This document shows positions 1 through 6,719 of a stretch of DNA of 10,321 bases, in pieces. Location of the stretch: assembly GCA_020859725.1 (NCBI GenBank), contig JAJBVR010000052.1, positions 1 through 10,321 of the forward strand, written 5' to 3'. The DNA comes from Clostridiales bacterium (GTDB lineage Bacteria > Bacillota > Clostridia > Oscillospirales > Acutalibacteraceae). The notes below the pieces were generated by a model. It searched no databases. It saw only the letters and a program-made list of their open reading frames with translations, and was not told the origin of the DNA. Position 1 is the first letter of the stretch, and each line of letters opens with the position of its first letter. Both the position numbers and the translations under genes were made by a program.

Positions 1-373
1 CATTTATATATCCGTTAAGATTAAAATAGCTTGCGGTTTCCGCTATTCTCAGATAAATTTCCTCTCTGCTCATATCTGTATTCTGAAGCGAAAACGCGAG
101 TTCGCCGAAAACGGTGTCCGTAACGATATTGCTTTCAACATTTTGATCTACAAATCCTATTTTATTTTCTTTTTCCGATATACTTCCCGTTAAATTTCCC
201 GCAGGAGCGATTTCCTTTTTAAGGAGGCGAAGCAGGGTTGATTTCCCGCTGCCGGATTTACCGCATAAAATACAAAATTCCCCCTCGGCAACACTGAAAT
301 TAACATTGCTTAGTGCATATCCCATGGAAAGAGGATACGAAAAGGTCAAATTTTTGATTTCGACAGCGCCCAT
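1..373 (-). CDS. Energy-coupling factor (ECF) transporter ATP-binding protein, 3' part cut by window edge
   Basis: This is the N-terminal 124 residues of an ABC ATPase of the EcfA/CbiO type, which powers an ECF vitamin or metal importer from the cytoplasmic face. The start ATG is at 373-371, eight bases after AAAGGAG. The Walker A motif GKSGSGKST lies at residues 38-46 and the Q-loop (FVDQN, Gln77) is followed by an IVTDTVFGELAF segment typical of EcfA proteins. The signature motif, Walker B and H-loop would lie beyond the window. Its start lies inside the end of the upstream EcfT gene (28-base overlap), so the two are almost certainly translated together and form one complex. It could be a single-domain EcfA or the first half of a fused double ATPase; the window cannot tell. 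The family call is secure, the substrate is not visible. Confidence 0.92.
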   Translation of the reverse strand, partial: MGAVEIKNLTFSYPLSMGYALSNVNFSVAEGEFCILCGKSGSGKSTLLRLLKKEIAPAGNLTGSISEKENKIGFVDQNVESNIVTDTVFGELAFSLQNTDMSREEIYLRIAETASYFNLNGYIN

Positions 374-1203
374 TTAATATTCTCCTTTAAATCAACGGCA
401 AACGGAATGAAAGACATAAAAGCAAAAATCACGAATGAAGCCGAGCTGAAATTAACAAATTCAAGTTGATCGGCGTAAACAAAATCGGAAAATCCTAAAA
501 ATTTAAAAATAAGCGATGACACAAACAAGAGGCATATTATAAAAAGCAGAACCGCGTCTGAAATTCTGAAAGAATAGCGGGAGCAGAACTTTCTTTTGCC
601 TTTTCCGAAGCCCCTGGATTTCATAGTGTTTGCGGTTTCTATACTTTTTTCAAGAGAAATTGAAATCAGCGCGGAAAACCGCTTTGCCGTGTTTTTAACA
701 CCTTTAATATTTTTTCCGAGTCCCGTTTGAGCCTGTGTAATTTCATCAGACCACTTATTCATTTGCGGAACAAATCGAAGCGCCATTGAAAAAAGCAAAG
801 TGATATTGGGAGCGGCTTTTCCGAAAACCGCCGTAATTTTATCGCTGCTCATAGCGCTGCTGTATGCCGAAAACCACAATATTACACTGCCGAGCATCAG
901 ACCCGTGCACAGTCCGTAGCTAAGAGATTCGGCGGTAAAATTAATTTTTCCCACCGAAAACAGCGTTGTTTTTCCGTAATGGCTGAAAATCATATTAAAT
1001 ATTCCCACAAATATAATTACGGGAAAAACAAATTTTAAAAGGCTTTTTATTTCCGGCAGTCCACGGGTTTCTGCAATATATAAAAACGCGCCTATAAAAG
1101 AGACGGCAAGATAAGCCGGATTTATAAATATAAGGCTTATTATTATTTCTGCTATAAAAAAGGAGAAACCGACAAGGGGATGAAATTTTGAAAATCTATC
1201 CAT
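346..1203 (-). CDS. ecfT: ECF transporter transmembrane protein EcfT
   Basis: A 285-residue integral membrane protein of the EcfT family, the scaffold that links EcfA ATPases to a substrate-binding S component. Hydrophobic segments lie at about residues 12-45, 56-74, 95-116 and 134-145, then a long charged cytoplasmic stretch (about 146-212), then membrane segments at about 214-237 and 252-270. The N-terminal FHPLVGF motif is usual for the family. The second coupling-helix motif is present (MKSRGFG, Arg198-Gly199). The first coupling position, usually an Arg-Gly as well, here reads AQTGLG (158-163), so its arginine is missing. The start ATG at 1203 follows GGAGG with good spacing, 19 bases after the CobO-type gene. 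The C-terminal 28 bases overlap the ATPase gene. No S component is in the window; it may lie beyond position 1. Adjacency to CobO suggests a corrinoid or cobalt substrate (inference). Confidence 0.9.
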   Translation of the reverse strand: MDRFSKFHPLVGFSFFIAEIIISLIFINPAYLAVSFIGAFLYIAETRGLPEIKSLLKFVFPVIIFVGIFNMIFSHYGKTTLFSVGKINFTAESLSYGLCTGLMLGSVILWFSAYSSAMSSDKITAVFGKAAPNITLLFSMALRFVPQMNKWSDEITQAQTGLGKNIKGVKNTAKRFSALISISLEKSIETANTMKSRGFGKGKRKFCSRYSFRISDAVLLFIICLLFVSSLIFKFLGFSDFVYADQLEFVNFSSASFVIFAFMSFIPFAVDLKENIKWALSKSKI

Positions 1204-1222
1204 ATCAGTTCCTCCGAAAAAT

Positions 1223-1705
1223 TTAAAATTCTATGCCCAGTCTGGCGGAAATTCCCTCGTCAAAAGGGTACTTTTCTTTTTTCATATTGGTGATATAATC
1301 AGCCTTGTCAAAAAGAAAATCATTTTTAATATGCCCCGTTATAACATATTCCTTTTCAGAATCAAAATCCAGCTTCTCTATTTCGTCCTTATCAAAAAGT
1401 GAAACCGCATCCAAAAATTCATCCAGCACAATTACATCGGCGCTGCTTGAAAACGCGTCTTCCACCGCTTTTCTTACCCATTTTGAATATTCGTCTTTTT
1501 CCTGCCTTGTCATATTAAACAGAAAAGGCACGCTTTGAGGACTTTCATAAAATTCTATATCGCACAAAGCAGTTCTTTCGCTTGAAGAATTATCTTTAAG
1601 AAAAGAAACAAAAAGCACCTTTTTTTCTGCTCCGCACGCTCTGATGGAAAGTCCCAAAGCAGCGGAGGTTTTTCCTTTTCCGTCTCCGTAATAAATATGA
1701 ATCAT
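1223..1705 (-). CDS. cobO: Cob(I)yrinic acid a,c-diamide / corrinoid adenosyltransferase, CobO/BtuR family
   Basis: A 160-residue P-loop protein of the CobO/BtuR family, which transfers the adenosyl group of ATP to the cobalt of corrinoids to make adenosylcobalamin or its precursors. Visible features are the N-terminal P-loop GDGKGKTS (residues 7-14), the strand-and-acidic motif VIVLDEFLDAV (92-101 region, Asp95-Glu96), and the C-terminal family signature GISARLGIEF ending the protein. The region that usually reads TGR is TGH (123-125) and the stretch around 36-48 is shorter than in classical CobO, so it is a slightly diverged member but with the nucleotide site intact. The start overlaps the stop of the MreB-like gene as ATGA, showing translational coupling; EcfT follows after 19 bases. 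With the ECF genes it suggests salvage and activation of imported corrinoid. Exact substrate (cobyrinic acid diamide or cobinamide/cobalamin) cannot be read from the sequence. Confidence 0.88.
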   Translation of the reverse strand: MIHIYYGDGKGKTSAALGLSIRACGAEKKVLFVSFLKDNSSSERTALCDIEFYESPQSVPFLFNMTRQEKDEYSKWVRKAVEDAFSSSADVIVLDEFLDAVSLFDKDEIEKLDFDSEKEYVITGHIKNDFLFDKADYITNMKKEKYPFDEGISARLGIEF

Positions 1706-2730
1706 CTTATTCTCACATCCTGTTTTGTTTGAAATCTGTAACCGAATCTGTCTAAAATATGCATTTTGTTAAGGGCAATCATCGTGCCCTTTGCCACGCA
1801 CAGCTCCGCCCGCGGAGCTATTGACACATCAACACCCAGAGCGTTGGAAAACAGTTTATCAATACCGTATATTTCAGAACAGCCGCCTGTAATTATTACG
1901 CCGTCATTAGTTATATCAGCAACAAGCTGAGGAGTTGTGCGCTCAAAAAGCAGCTGTGCCGCGTCCGTAAGCTCCTGAAAAAGGGGTATAAGGCATTCAT
2001 AAATTTCATTTCCGCTTATTTCAACCACTGCCGGCATACCTGAAAACATATCCCTGCCTTTTGCCTGCATACTTATGCTTTCTTCACGGGGAACAGCGCT
2101 TGAAATTCTGTTTTTTATTTCTTCCGCCATTCTTTTGCCGATTAAAACACCGTATTTTTCACGCATATACTTTGCTATTTCATCGTCAAAATGATTACCC
2201 GCCACGCGGAGTGTGTCAATCTGGCTCATACTGCCCTGGCTGATAACCGCCATATCGGTTGTTCCGCCGCCTATATCAATTATAAAAGTGCCTGTTGGCT
2301 GAAGAGGATCTACTCCCGCTCCGAAAGCCGCGCAAAGAGGCTGCTCAACAAGGCAGGCGGATCTTGCCCCGGCGGAAATTATAACCGATATAAGCGATCG
2401 CCTTTCAACATCCGTGGCAAGCGCGGGAACAGCCGCGACAACTCTGGGCTTGAAAATACTTTTTTGAATGATTTTATTAATAAAAAACTGCACCATTTTC
2501 TGAGCTATCGAATAATTGCTTATAGCCCCGTTCAAAATAGGCTGAATAACCGTAACTCCGTTTGGTTCTCTGCCATCAAGATAATATGCGCGCCTGCCGG
2601 CATAAAGTATTTTTTCCGTTTCGGTATCATAGGCAACGTATGACGGTTCATTTACCACCACACCTTTGCCCGGAACGGAAATAACTATTGAACTTGTACC
2701 CAAATCAATGCCCAAATCATAACCAAACAT
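1702..2730 (-). CDS. Divergent MreB/Mbl-like bacterial actin homologue
   Basis: A 342-residue actin-fold protein of the MreB family, whose members form membrane-bound filaments that guide cell-wall synthesis. I place the start at the ATG at 2730, because the protein then opens MFGYDLGIDLGT like known MreBs and GAGGA lies eight bases upstream; a TTG at 2745 would add five residues but has no ribosome site. Phosphate-1 motif GIDLGTSS is at 7-14 (usually GTANT), phosphate-2 motif DIGGGTTD at 152-159, and the adenosine motif reads TGGCSEI at 281-287 where MreB normally has TGGGALL. The segment normally IEEP reads VEQP (128-131), putting Gln130 at the position of the catalytic glutamate (Glu143 in E. 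coli). So it probably binds nucleotide but may hydrolyse it poorly. It is unlikely to be the main cell-shape MreB, as mreC and mreD are absent nearby. It lies 34 bases after recD2 and overlaps cobO by ATGA. Confidence 0.85.
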   Translation of the reverse strand: MFGYDLGIDLGTSSIVISVPGKGVVVNEPSYVAYDTETEKILYAGRRAYYLDGREPNGVTVIQPILNGAISNYSIAQKMVQFFINKIIQKSIFKPRVVAAVPALATDVERRSLISVIISAGARSACLVEQPLCAAFGAGVDPLQPTGTFIIDIGGGTTDMAVISQGSMSQIDTLRVAGNHFDDEIAKYMREKYGVLIGKRMAEEIKNRISSAVPREESISMQAKGRDMFSGMPAVVEISGNEIYECLIPLFQELTDAAQLLFERTTPQLVADITNDGVIITGGCSEIYGIDKLFSNALGVDVSIAPRAELCVAKGTMIALNKMHILDRFGYRFQTKQDVRIR

Positions 2731-2738
2731 ATCTTCAT

Positions 2739-2743
2739 TCCTC
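2739..2743 (-). promoter_or_regulatory. Ribosome binding site fixing the MreB-like start
   Basis: GAGGA on the minus strand, eight bases before the ATG at 2730. It supports that ATG over the upstream in-frame TTG at 2745, which would overlap this site and has none of its own. Confidence 0.6.
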
Positions 2744-2764
2744 AAATCAAACTATATATAAATG

Positions 2765-4987
2765 TTACTGTATTAATCCGCTGTTGTCAACCTTTAAAAA
2801 ATGCAAAAGGGCGCTGTAGCGCCTGCTTTTTTTATCATTTTCAACCATTGATTTAACAGTAATTTCGTTTCCTACCAGAACAATAAGGCTTTTAGCCCTT
2901 GTAAGAGCAGTATAAAATAAATTTCTGTATGCCAGCTTAGATGGAACCGAAAGCACAGGCATTACAACACATCCGAATTCCGAACCCTGGCTTTTATGCA
3001 CTGTCATAGCATAAGCAAGCTCCAGCTCAGACGCGCTTTCAAGGGAGTACATAGCTTCTCTGTCGTCAAATCTTACATTTATTATATCCGCCGGTATATC
3101 AATTCTCGTAAGAATGCCTATATCGCCGTTAAACACTCCCGAACCGTTCTCATTACTTTTAAACCACGGCACATCATAATTATTTTTCACCTGCATAACC
3201 TTATCTCCCTCTCTTAATATGAAACCGCGGTTATGCAGCTCTTTTTTACTTTTACCGGCAGGATTTAAGCGCTTTTGAAGCATAATATTTAAGCTTTGAG
3301 AGCCTAAACCGCCTTTTTTACCGGGGCAAAGCACCTGTATATCATTAACAGGGTCCAAACAGTACGCTTCCGGCAAACGCCTTACAACAAGATCAACAAT
3401 TTTATCTTCCGCAAGATAATATGAATTTTCCCTAAGCAAAAAGAAATCGCAGTTTTCACCCGTACCCGATAAATCGGGCATTTCTCCGTTTACCACTTTA
3501 TGTGCGTTAGTTACAATCCTGCTTTTAAGCGCCTGTCTGAACACCTTATCAAGCGATGTCACAGGAATCATATTGCTTTCTGTAAGATCTTTAAGCACAT
3601 TTCCGGCGCCCACGGGCGGAAGTTGATCCTTGTCCCCCACCATTATGAGCCTTGCATGAAGCGGCAAAGCGTCAAGAAGTTTGTTAAACAGCCAAACATC
3701 CACCATTGAAAGCTCATCAACAATAACGGCGTCTGTATCAAGCGGATTTTTCCTGTTGTAAACAAAAGATGGCTCTTCCTGCCCGTCTTTATATTCAACC
3801 TCCAACAGGCGGTGAATGGTTTTTGCCTCAAAGCCCGTAAGTTCTGTCATCCTCTTTGCGGCTCTTCCCGTGGGAGCTGCCAGCACCACATTCATTCCGC
3901 GGTTTTTCATAAGCGTTATTATTCCCTTAACGGTTGTTGTTTTTCCCGTTCCCGGGCCGCCGGTAAGAATAAGCAGCCCTTTATTAACCGCTGTTTCAAT
4001 GGCAATGCGCTGCTTTTCATCAAATTCAATATCATTTGATTGCTCAAAGGCATAAATTTCACTTGAAAATATTTCTGTTTGGGCAGGAGGATAACTTACC
4101 ATAACCTTTATTCTTTGCGCGATTTCCAGCTCGGAATTATACATATCCGGAAGAAAAAGAAATTCTTTTCCGTCTATATCCTCGCTGAATATTTCCCTGC
4201 CCTGCAAATTATCATCAACTGCTTTTTCAACCTCATCCTCTGAGCATTCAAGATAATTAACCGCCGTTTTAACAACGCTGAATCTGGGCAGGCAAGTGTG
4301 CCCGTTTAAAGAATTATGTTTCAAAATCTCCACAACAAGCGCTTTGGAGCGTATTTCAACAGCGGGCTTAAAATCTGAATTTTCAGTCAGCTCCTCTGCT
4401 CTGTTAAACGAATATATTTTGCGATTTACAAATTCATAAGGATTTTCGCAAAACACATCATAAGCGTCCGCATTATAAATTTTATAAGCGGCAAAAGCCT
4501 CCTTTTGAGTAAGACCCGCGTCCGTAAGTTTTTTCATAATATCGCGGGAGGCAAATTTTTCTTTAAAGCTGAGCTGTATGCTGCGGGCTTTATCTTTGCT
4601 GATTCCCTTTAATGAAGCAAGCCTGTTTACATCATTCTCAATAACATTAAGACTTTCCGCTCCGAACGCCTCAACAATTTTAAGGGCAGTGGCTTCACGA
4701 ACCCCGCTGATTATTCCGCTTGAAAGGAAACGGAGTATTCCGGCAACGTCGGACGGCATTGTAAGTTCAGCATATTTCGCTTTAAACTGCCTGCCGAATT
4801 TCGGATGCACGGACCATTCGCCCCTGAGCAAAACCTCCTCACCCTCCGAAACAGACGCAAAATTTCCAACCACCGTTACCGGCTCCTGATTTGAAGATAT
4901 AACCATAACGGTGTATCCGTTTTCATTATTATGAAAGGTTATTTCCTCAACCGTTCCTTCAAGATTTTCTTTTTTTCCAGACTCCAT
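2765..4987 (-). CDS. recD2: ATP-dependent 5'-3' DNA helicase RecD2 (YrrC-like)
   Basis: A 740-residue superfamily 1B helicase of the RecD2 family, which unwinds DNA 5' to 3' and works in repair and replication-fork upkeep in bacteria without RecBC. The N-terminal OB-like segment (LEGTVEEITFHNNENGYTV, about 9-27) is the RecD2 opening. It is followed by a helix-hairpin-helix-rich region (about 80-210). The helicase core has Walker A GGPGTGKT at 343-350, APTGRAAKRM at 371-380, DELSMVD at 424-430, GDKDQLPPVG at 451-460, and near the C-terminus TVHKSQGSEF and FYTALTRAK. All core motifs are intact. Length fits RecD2 (roughly 715-800). Start: an in-frame TTG at 5014 would add nine residues, but the ATG at 4987 has GGAG six bases upstream and begins right before the conserved domain. 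It is the first gene after a 92-base gap, so it may begin the transcript that continues into the MreB-like, cobO and ECF genes. Confidence 0.95.
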   Translation of the reverse strand: MESGKKENLEGTVEEITFHNNENGYTVMVISSNQEPVTVVGNFASVSEGEEVLLRGEWSVHPKFGRQFKAKYAELTMPSDVAGILRFLSSGIISGVREATALKIVEAFGAESLNVIENDVNRLASLKGISKDKARSIQLSFKEKFASRDIMKKLTDAGLTQKEAFAAYKIYNADAYDVFCENPYEFVNRKIYSFNRAEELTENSDFKPAVEIRSKALVVEILKHNSLNGHTCLPRFSVVKTAVNYLECSEDEVEKAVDDNLQGREIFSEDIDGKEFLFLPDMYNSELEIAQRIKVMVSYPPAQTEIFSSEIYAFEQSNDIEFDEKQRIAIETAVNKGLLILTGGPGTGKTTTVKGIITLMKNRGMNVVLAAPTGRAAKRMTELTGFEAKTIHRLLEVEYKDGQEEPSFVYNRKNPLDTDAVIVDELSMVDVWLFNKLLDALPLHARLIMVGDKDQLPPVGAGNVLKDLTESNMIPVTSLDKVFRQALKSRIVTNAHKVVNGEMPDLSGTGENCDFFLLRENSYYLAEDKIVDLVVRRLPEAYCLDPVNDIQVLCPGKKGGLGSQSLNIMLQKRLNPAGKSKKELHNRGFILREGDKVMQVKNNYDVPWFKSNENGSGVFNGDIGILTRIDIPADIINVRFDDREAMYSLESASELELAYAMTVHKSQGSEFGCVVMPVLSVPSKLAYRNLFYTALTRAKSLIVLVGNEITVKSMVENDKKSRRYSALLHFLKVDNSGLIQ

Positions 4988-4993
4988 ATTCAT

Positions 4994-4997
4994 CTCC
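4994..4997 (-). promoter_or_regulatory. Ribosome binding site deciding the recD2 start
   Basis: GGAG on the minus strand, six bases before the ATG at 4987. The upstream TTG (5014) and ATG (4993) have no site at a workable distance, so this one favours the shorter protein. Confidence 0.55.
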
Positions 4998-5079
4998 GTT
5001 TTCGGCTGCGGCAAAACCGTTCATTTCTCAGTATACGATAAAGCGGCTTTTACTTTGCATAAGAGAGCCGTTTGATTTT

Positions 5080-5943
5080 TTATTCAGTGATACTGTCTGT
5101 AGTGATATATTCAACTCCAAGCCCCGCCAAACGTTCAGCGGCGGAAACGTCATTTACCGTCCACGCTCCTACAGACATTCCCGTATCAATACACTTAAGT
5201 ATTAATTCATCTGTGTTTTCTTTTTTGGCATAATTAAAATCAATTCCGCACTCTCCGCCTACTGAAAGAGCGTTTTGAATTTCATCATCGCTGATTTTCT
5301 GAACAAGATACCAGCACGGCAAATCAGTTAATTTACGCATTTTTTTCAAATTATCAAGATGGAATGAAATAAAAACGGGTTTAACCTGGCTGTATTTATT
5401 TACCGAAGATATGATTTCATCATAATGCTCCGTATTGTTTTTGCCTTTTAATTCAATAACCGGAATCATATTATATTTAACGCACAAAGCAAGATATTCA
5501 TCCAAGGTGCATACTTTCAAATCTGTATATTCTTCTATATTAGAACCGTTGTCAACAGTTTGCTCTAAAAGTTCCTGATATGTATGGTTTTCGAGATTAG
5601 TAAGACCATCCATCATTCTGTAGGTAACCGGATCGTGATGAAGCACCCAAACTCCGTCCGATGTTCTGTATATATCGCATTCTGCGCCGTAATATCCTGC
5701 TTTTCCCGCTTCCTCATACGCCGGAGCCGTATTTTCCGGGGCAACGGCCCGAAACCCGCGGTGAGCAATAAGCTTAACATTTGCGTTTGTTTGAGAAATG
5801 CTGAAATCAGGAGTTTTGCAGTACCAATTCAGCACGCATAATCCCGCTGTAAGAGCCGCCGCAAGAAGCACAGCCAGAAGCGAAACAACAATAATTATTA
5901 TTTTTTTCTTTTTGCTAAGCCTGCTTTTCTTTTCGTTACTCAT
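5080..5943 (-). CDS. Membrane-anchored glycerophosphodiester phosphodiesterase (GDPD), active-site intact
   Basis: A 287-residue protein of the GDPD (GlpQ/UgpQ-like) family, which hydrolyses glycerophosphodiesters to sn-glycerol 3-phosphate and an alcohol. A lysine-rich N-terminus (KKSRLSKKKK) is followed by one membrane helix at about 15-38 with no signal-peptidase site, so the catalytic domain should sit outside the cell, anchored. Catalytic residues are all present: His61-Arg62 in AHRGF, Glu70 in ENT, Glu88 and Asp90 in AECDIY, His103 in HHDP, the IELKG motif at 163-167, and AWTVND near the end. The start is the ATG at 5943, with AGGAG nine bases upstream; upstream in-frame codons to 6009 lie inside the nitroreductase gene and lack a ribosome site. 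The ATG overlaps the stop of the nitroreductase gene by eight bases (ATGAGTAA), indicating coupling. Substrates could be phospholipid head groups or teichoic-acid fragments (inference). Confidence 0.9.
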   Translation of the reverse strand: MSNEKKSRLSKKKKIIIIVVSLLAVLLAAALTAGLCVLNWYCKTPDFSISQTNANVKLIAHRGFRAVAPENTAPAYEEAGKAGYYGAECDIYRTSDGVWVLHHDPVTYRMMDGLTNLENHTYQELLEQTVDNGSNIEEYTDLKVCTLDEYLALCVKYNMIPVIELKGKNNTEHYDEIISSVNKYSQVKPVFISFHLDNLKKMRKLTDLPCWYLVQKISDDEIQNALSVGGECGIDFNYAKKENTDELILKCIDTGMSVGAWTVNDVSAAERLAGLGVEYITTDSITE

Positions 5944-6718
5944 TATCAATATCTCCTGCAGATTCATTTTCATTTGAAGGGGATTTAAGAATTTTTTCAT
6001 CATCAACAATAAAGCTGCCGTTTATCCATTTGCCTTTTATGCCCTTTGCGGAAGCCCCCAGCTGAAAATGAAGCTGAGCAATGCCGAAATCAATACTTTT
6101 ATCTGAATACGGCTCATCAACGCTTCCGGACAGAATTGAATTTTCATATCTGAATTTAACAGGGCGGCGGTTAACAGAGCTTGGCGCTTTTTCAACCTGC
6201 TGCATTGCAAAAACAAATTCATCGGGAAGCTTTTTATCGCAAACCTCAAACATTTTTTGATACGGCTTGCTTTTCTTATGAGTGGCATTATACATAATTT
6301 TTTCTTTAACACTTTTGCTTTTTGAAGCATATCCTAACGCAATAACACAGTAAAGTCTTATTCCCTTGGGCAAATCCAGCTTTTCAAGCACTTTGTTTTC
6401 ATTATAGCTTCCTACCCAGCAGGTGGCTATTACATGATAGGCACACTGCAAAACTATGGTTTCTCCATAAAAGCCGCAGGCCTCCCTTGCCGCAATGCTG
6501 TCCCCGGCGCAAACCGCGATAAGGCTGGTCTTTCCGGAATGAATGTTAAACGCGAAACGGGCGTCATCAATAAACACAAAATTGAGATTTGCCTTTTTAT
6601 TAACATATTCCACGAGTTCCTTTATAACCTCTTTAGCTTCATTTTCAAGGCCGTTGTTCTTAAAGGTTCTTCTGGAGCATCTTATATCAATTGCTTTCAA
6701 ATATTCTTCATTAGTCAA
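5936..6718 (-). CDS. Nitroreductase-family flavoprotein, TM1586-type
   Basis: A protein of about 260 residues resembling the putative TM1586-type nitroreductases, an FMN-binding branch whose physiological substrates are unknown. Features seen: the FMN-contact opening IDIRCSRRTF, the middle segment YGETIVLQCAYHVIATCWVGSY, the second FMN-contact motif APSSVNRRPVKF, and GIAQLHFQLGASAKGIKGKW near the C-terminus. No signal peptide or membrane helix is visible, so it should be cytoplasmic. Three starts compete: TTG 6739, GTG 6727 and TTG 6718. I choose TTG 6718, because GGGGTGA lies five bases before it; it begins one base after the stop of the upstream GDPD-fold gene. The 3' end overlaps the next GDPD gene by eight bases. 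It therefore sits between two membrane-anchored GDPD-fold proteins in one coupled set, although nothing in its sequence explains why. Nitroreductase fold is secure; true reaction is not known. Confidence 0.82.
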   Translation of the reverse strand: MTNEEYLKAIDIRCSRRTFKNNGLENEAKEVIKELVEYVNKKANLNFVFIDDARFAFNIHSGKTSLIAVCAGDSIAAREACGFYGETIVLQCAYHVIATCWVGSYNENKVLEKLDLPKGIRLYCVIALGYASKSKSVKEKIMYNATHKKSKPYQKMFEVCDKKLPDEFVFAMQQVEKAPSSVNRRPVKFRYENSILSGSVDEPYSDKSIDFGIAQLHFQLGASAKGIKGKWINGSFIVDDEKILKSPSNENESAGDIDNE

Positions 6719-6719
6719 T

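Noticed and set aside
2191..2643. Plus-strand open frame of 150 codons opposite the MreB-like gene
   Set aside because: Antisense shadow with no domain pattern and no ribosome site, low-complexity translation.
5030..5035. TATACT as a -10 element for recD2
   Set aside because: No acceptable -35 sequence lies 16-18 bases upstream; recD2 may have a promoter in this gap but the sequence does not show it.
5044..5070. Possible terminator between the active GDPD and recD2 (CGGCT / AGCCG arms)
   Set aside because: Only a five-base stem with a 17-base loop, and on the minus strand it is followed by CTTTATCG rather than a T tract; too weak to call.
5944..6009. Longer N-terminus for the active GDPD starting at 6009
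   Set aside because: The extra 22 residues would overlap the nitroreductase gene, lack a ribosome site, and precede the natural lysine-rich anchor start at 5943.
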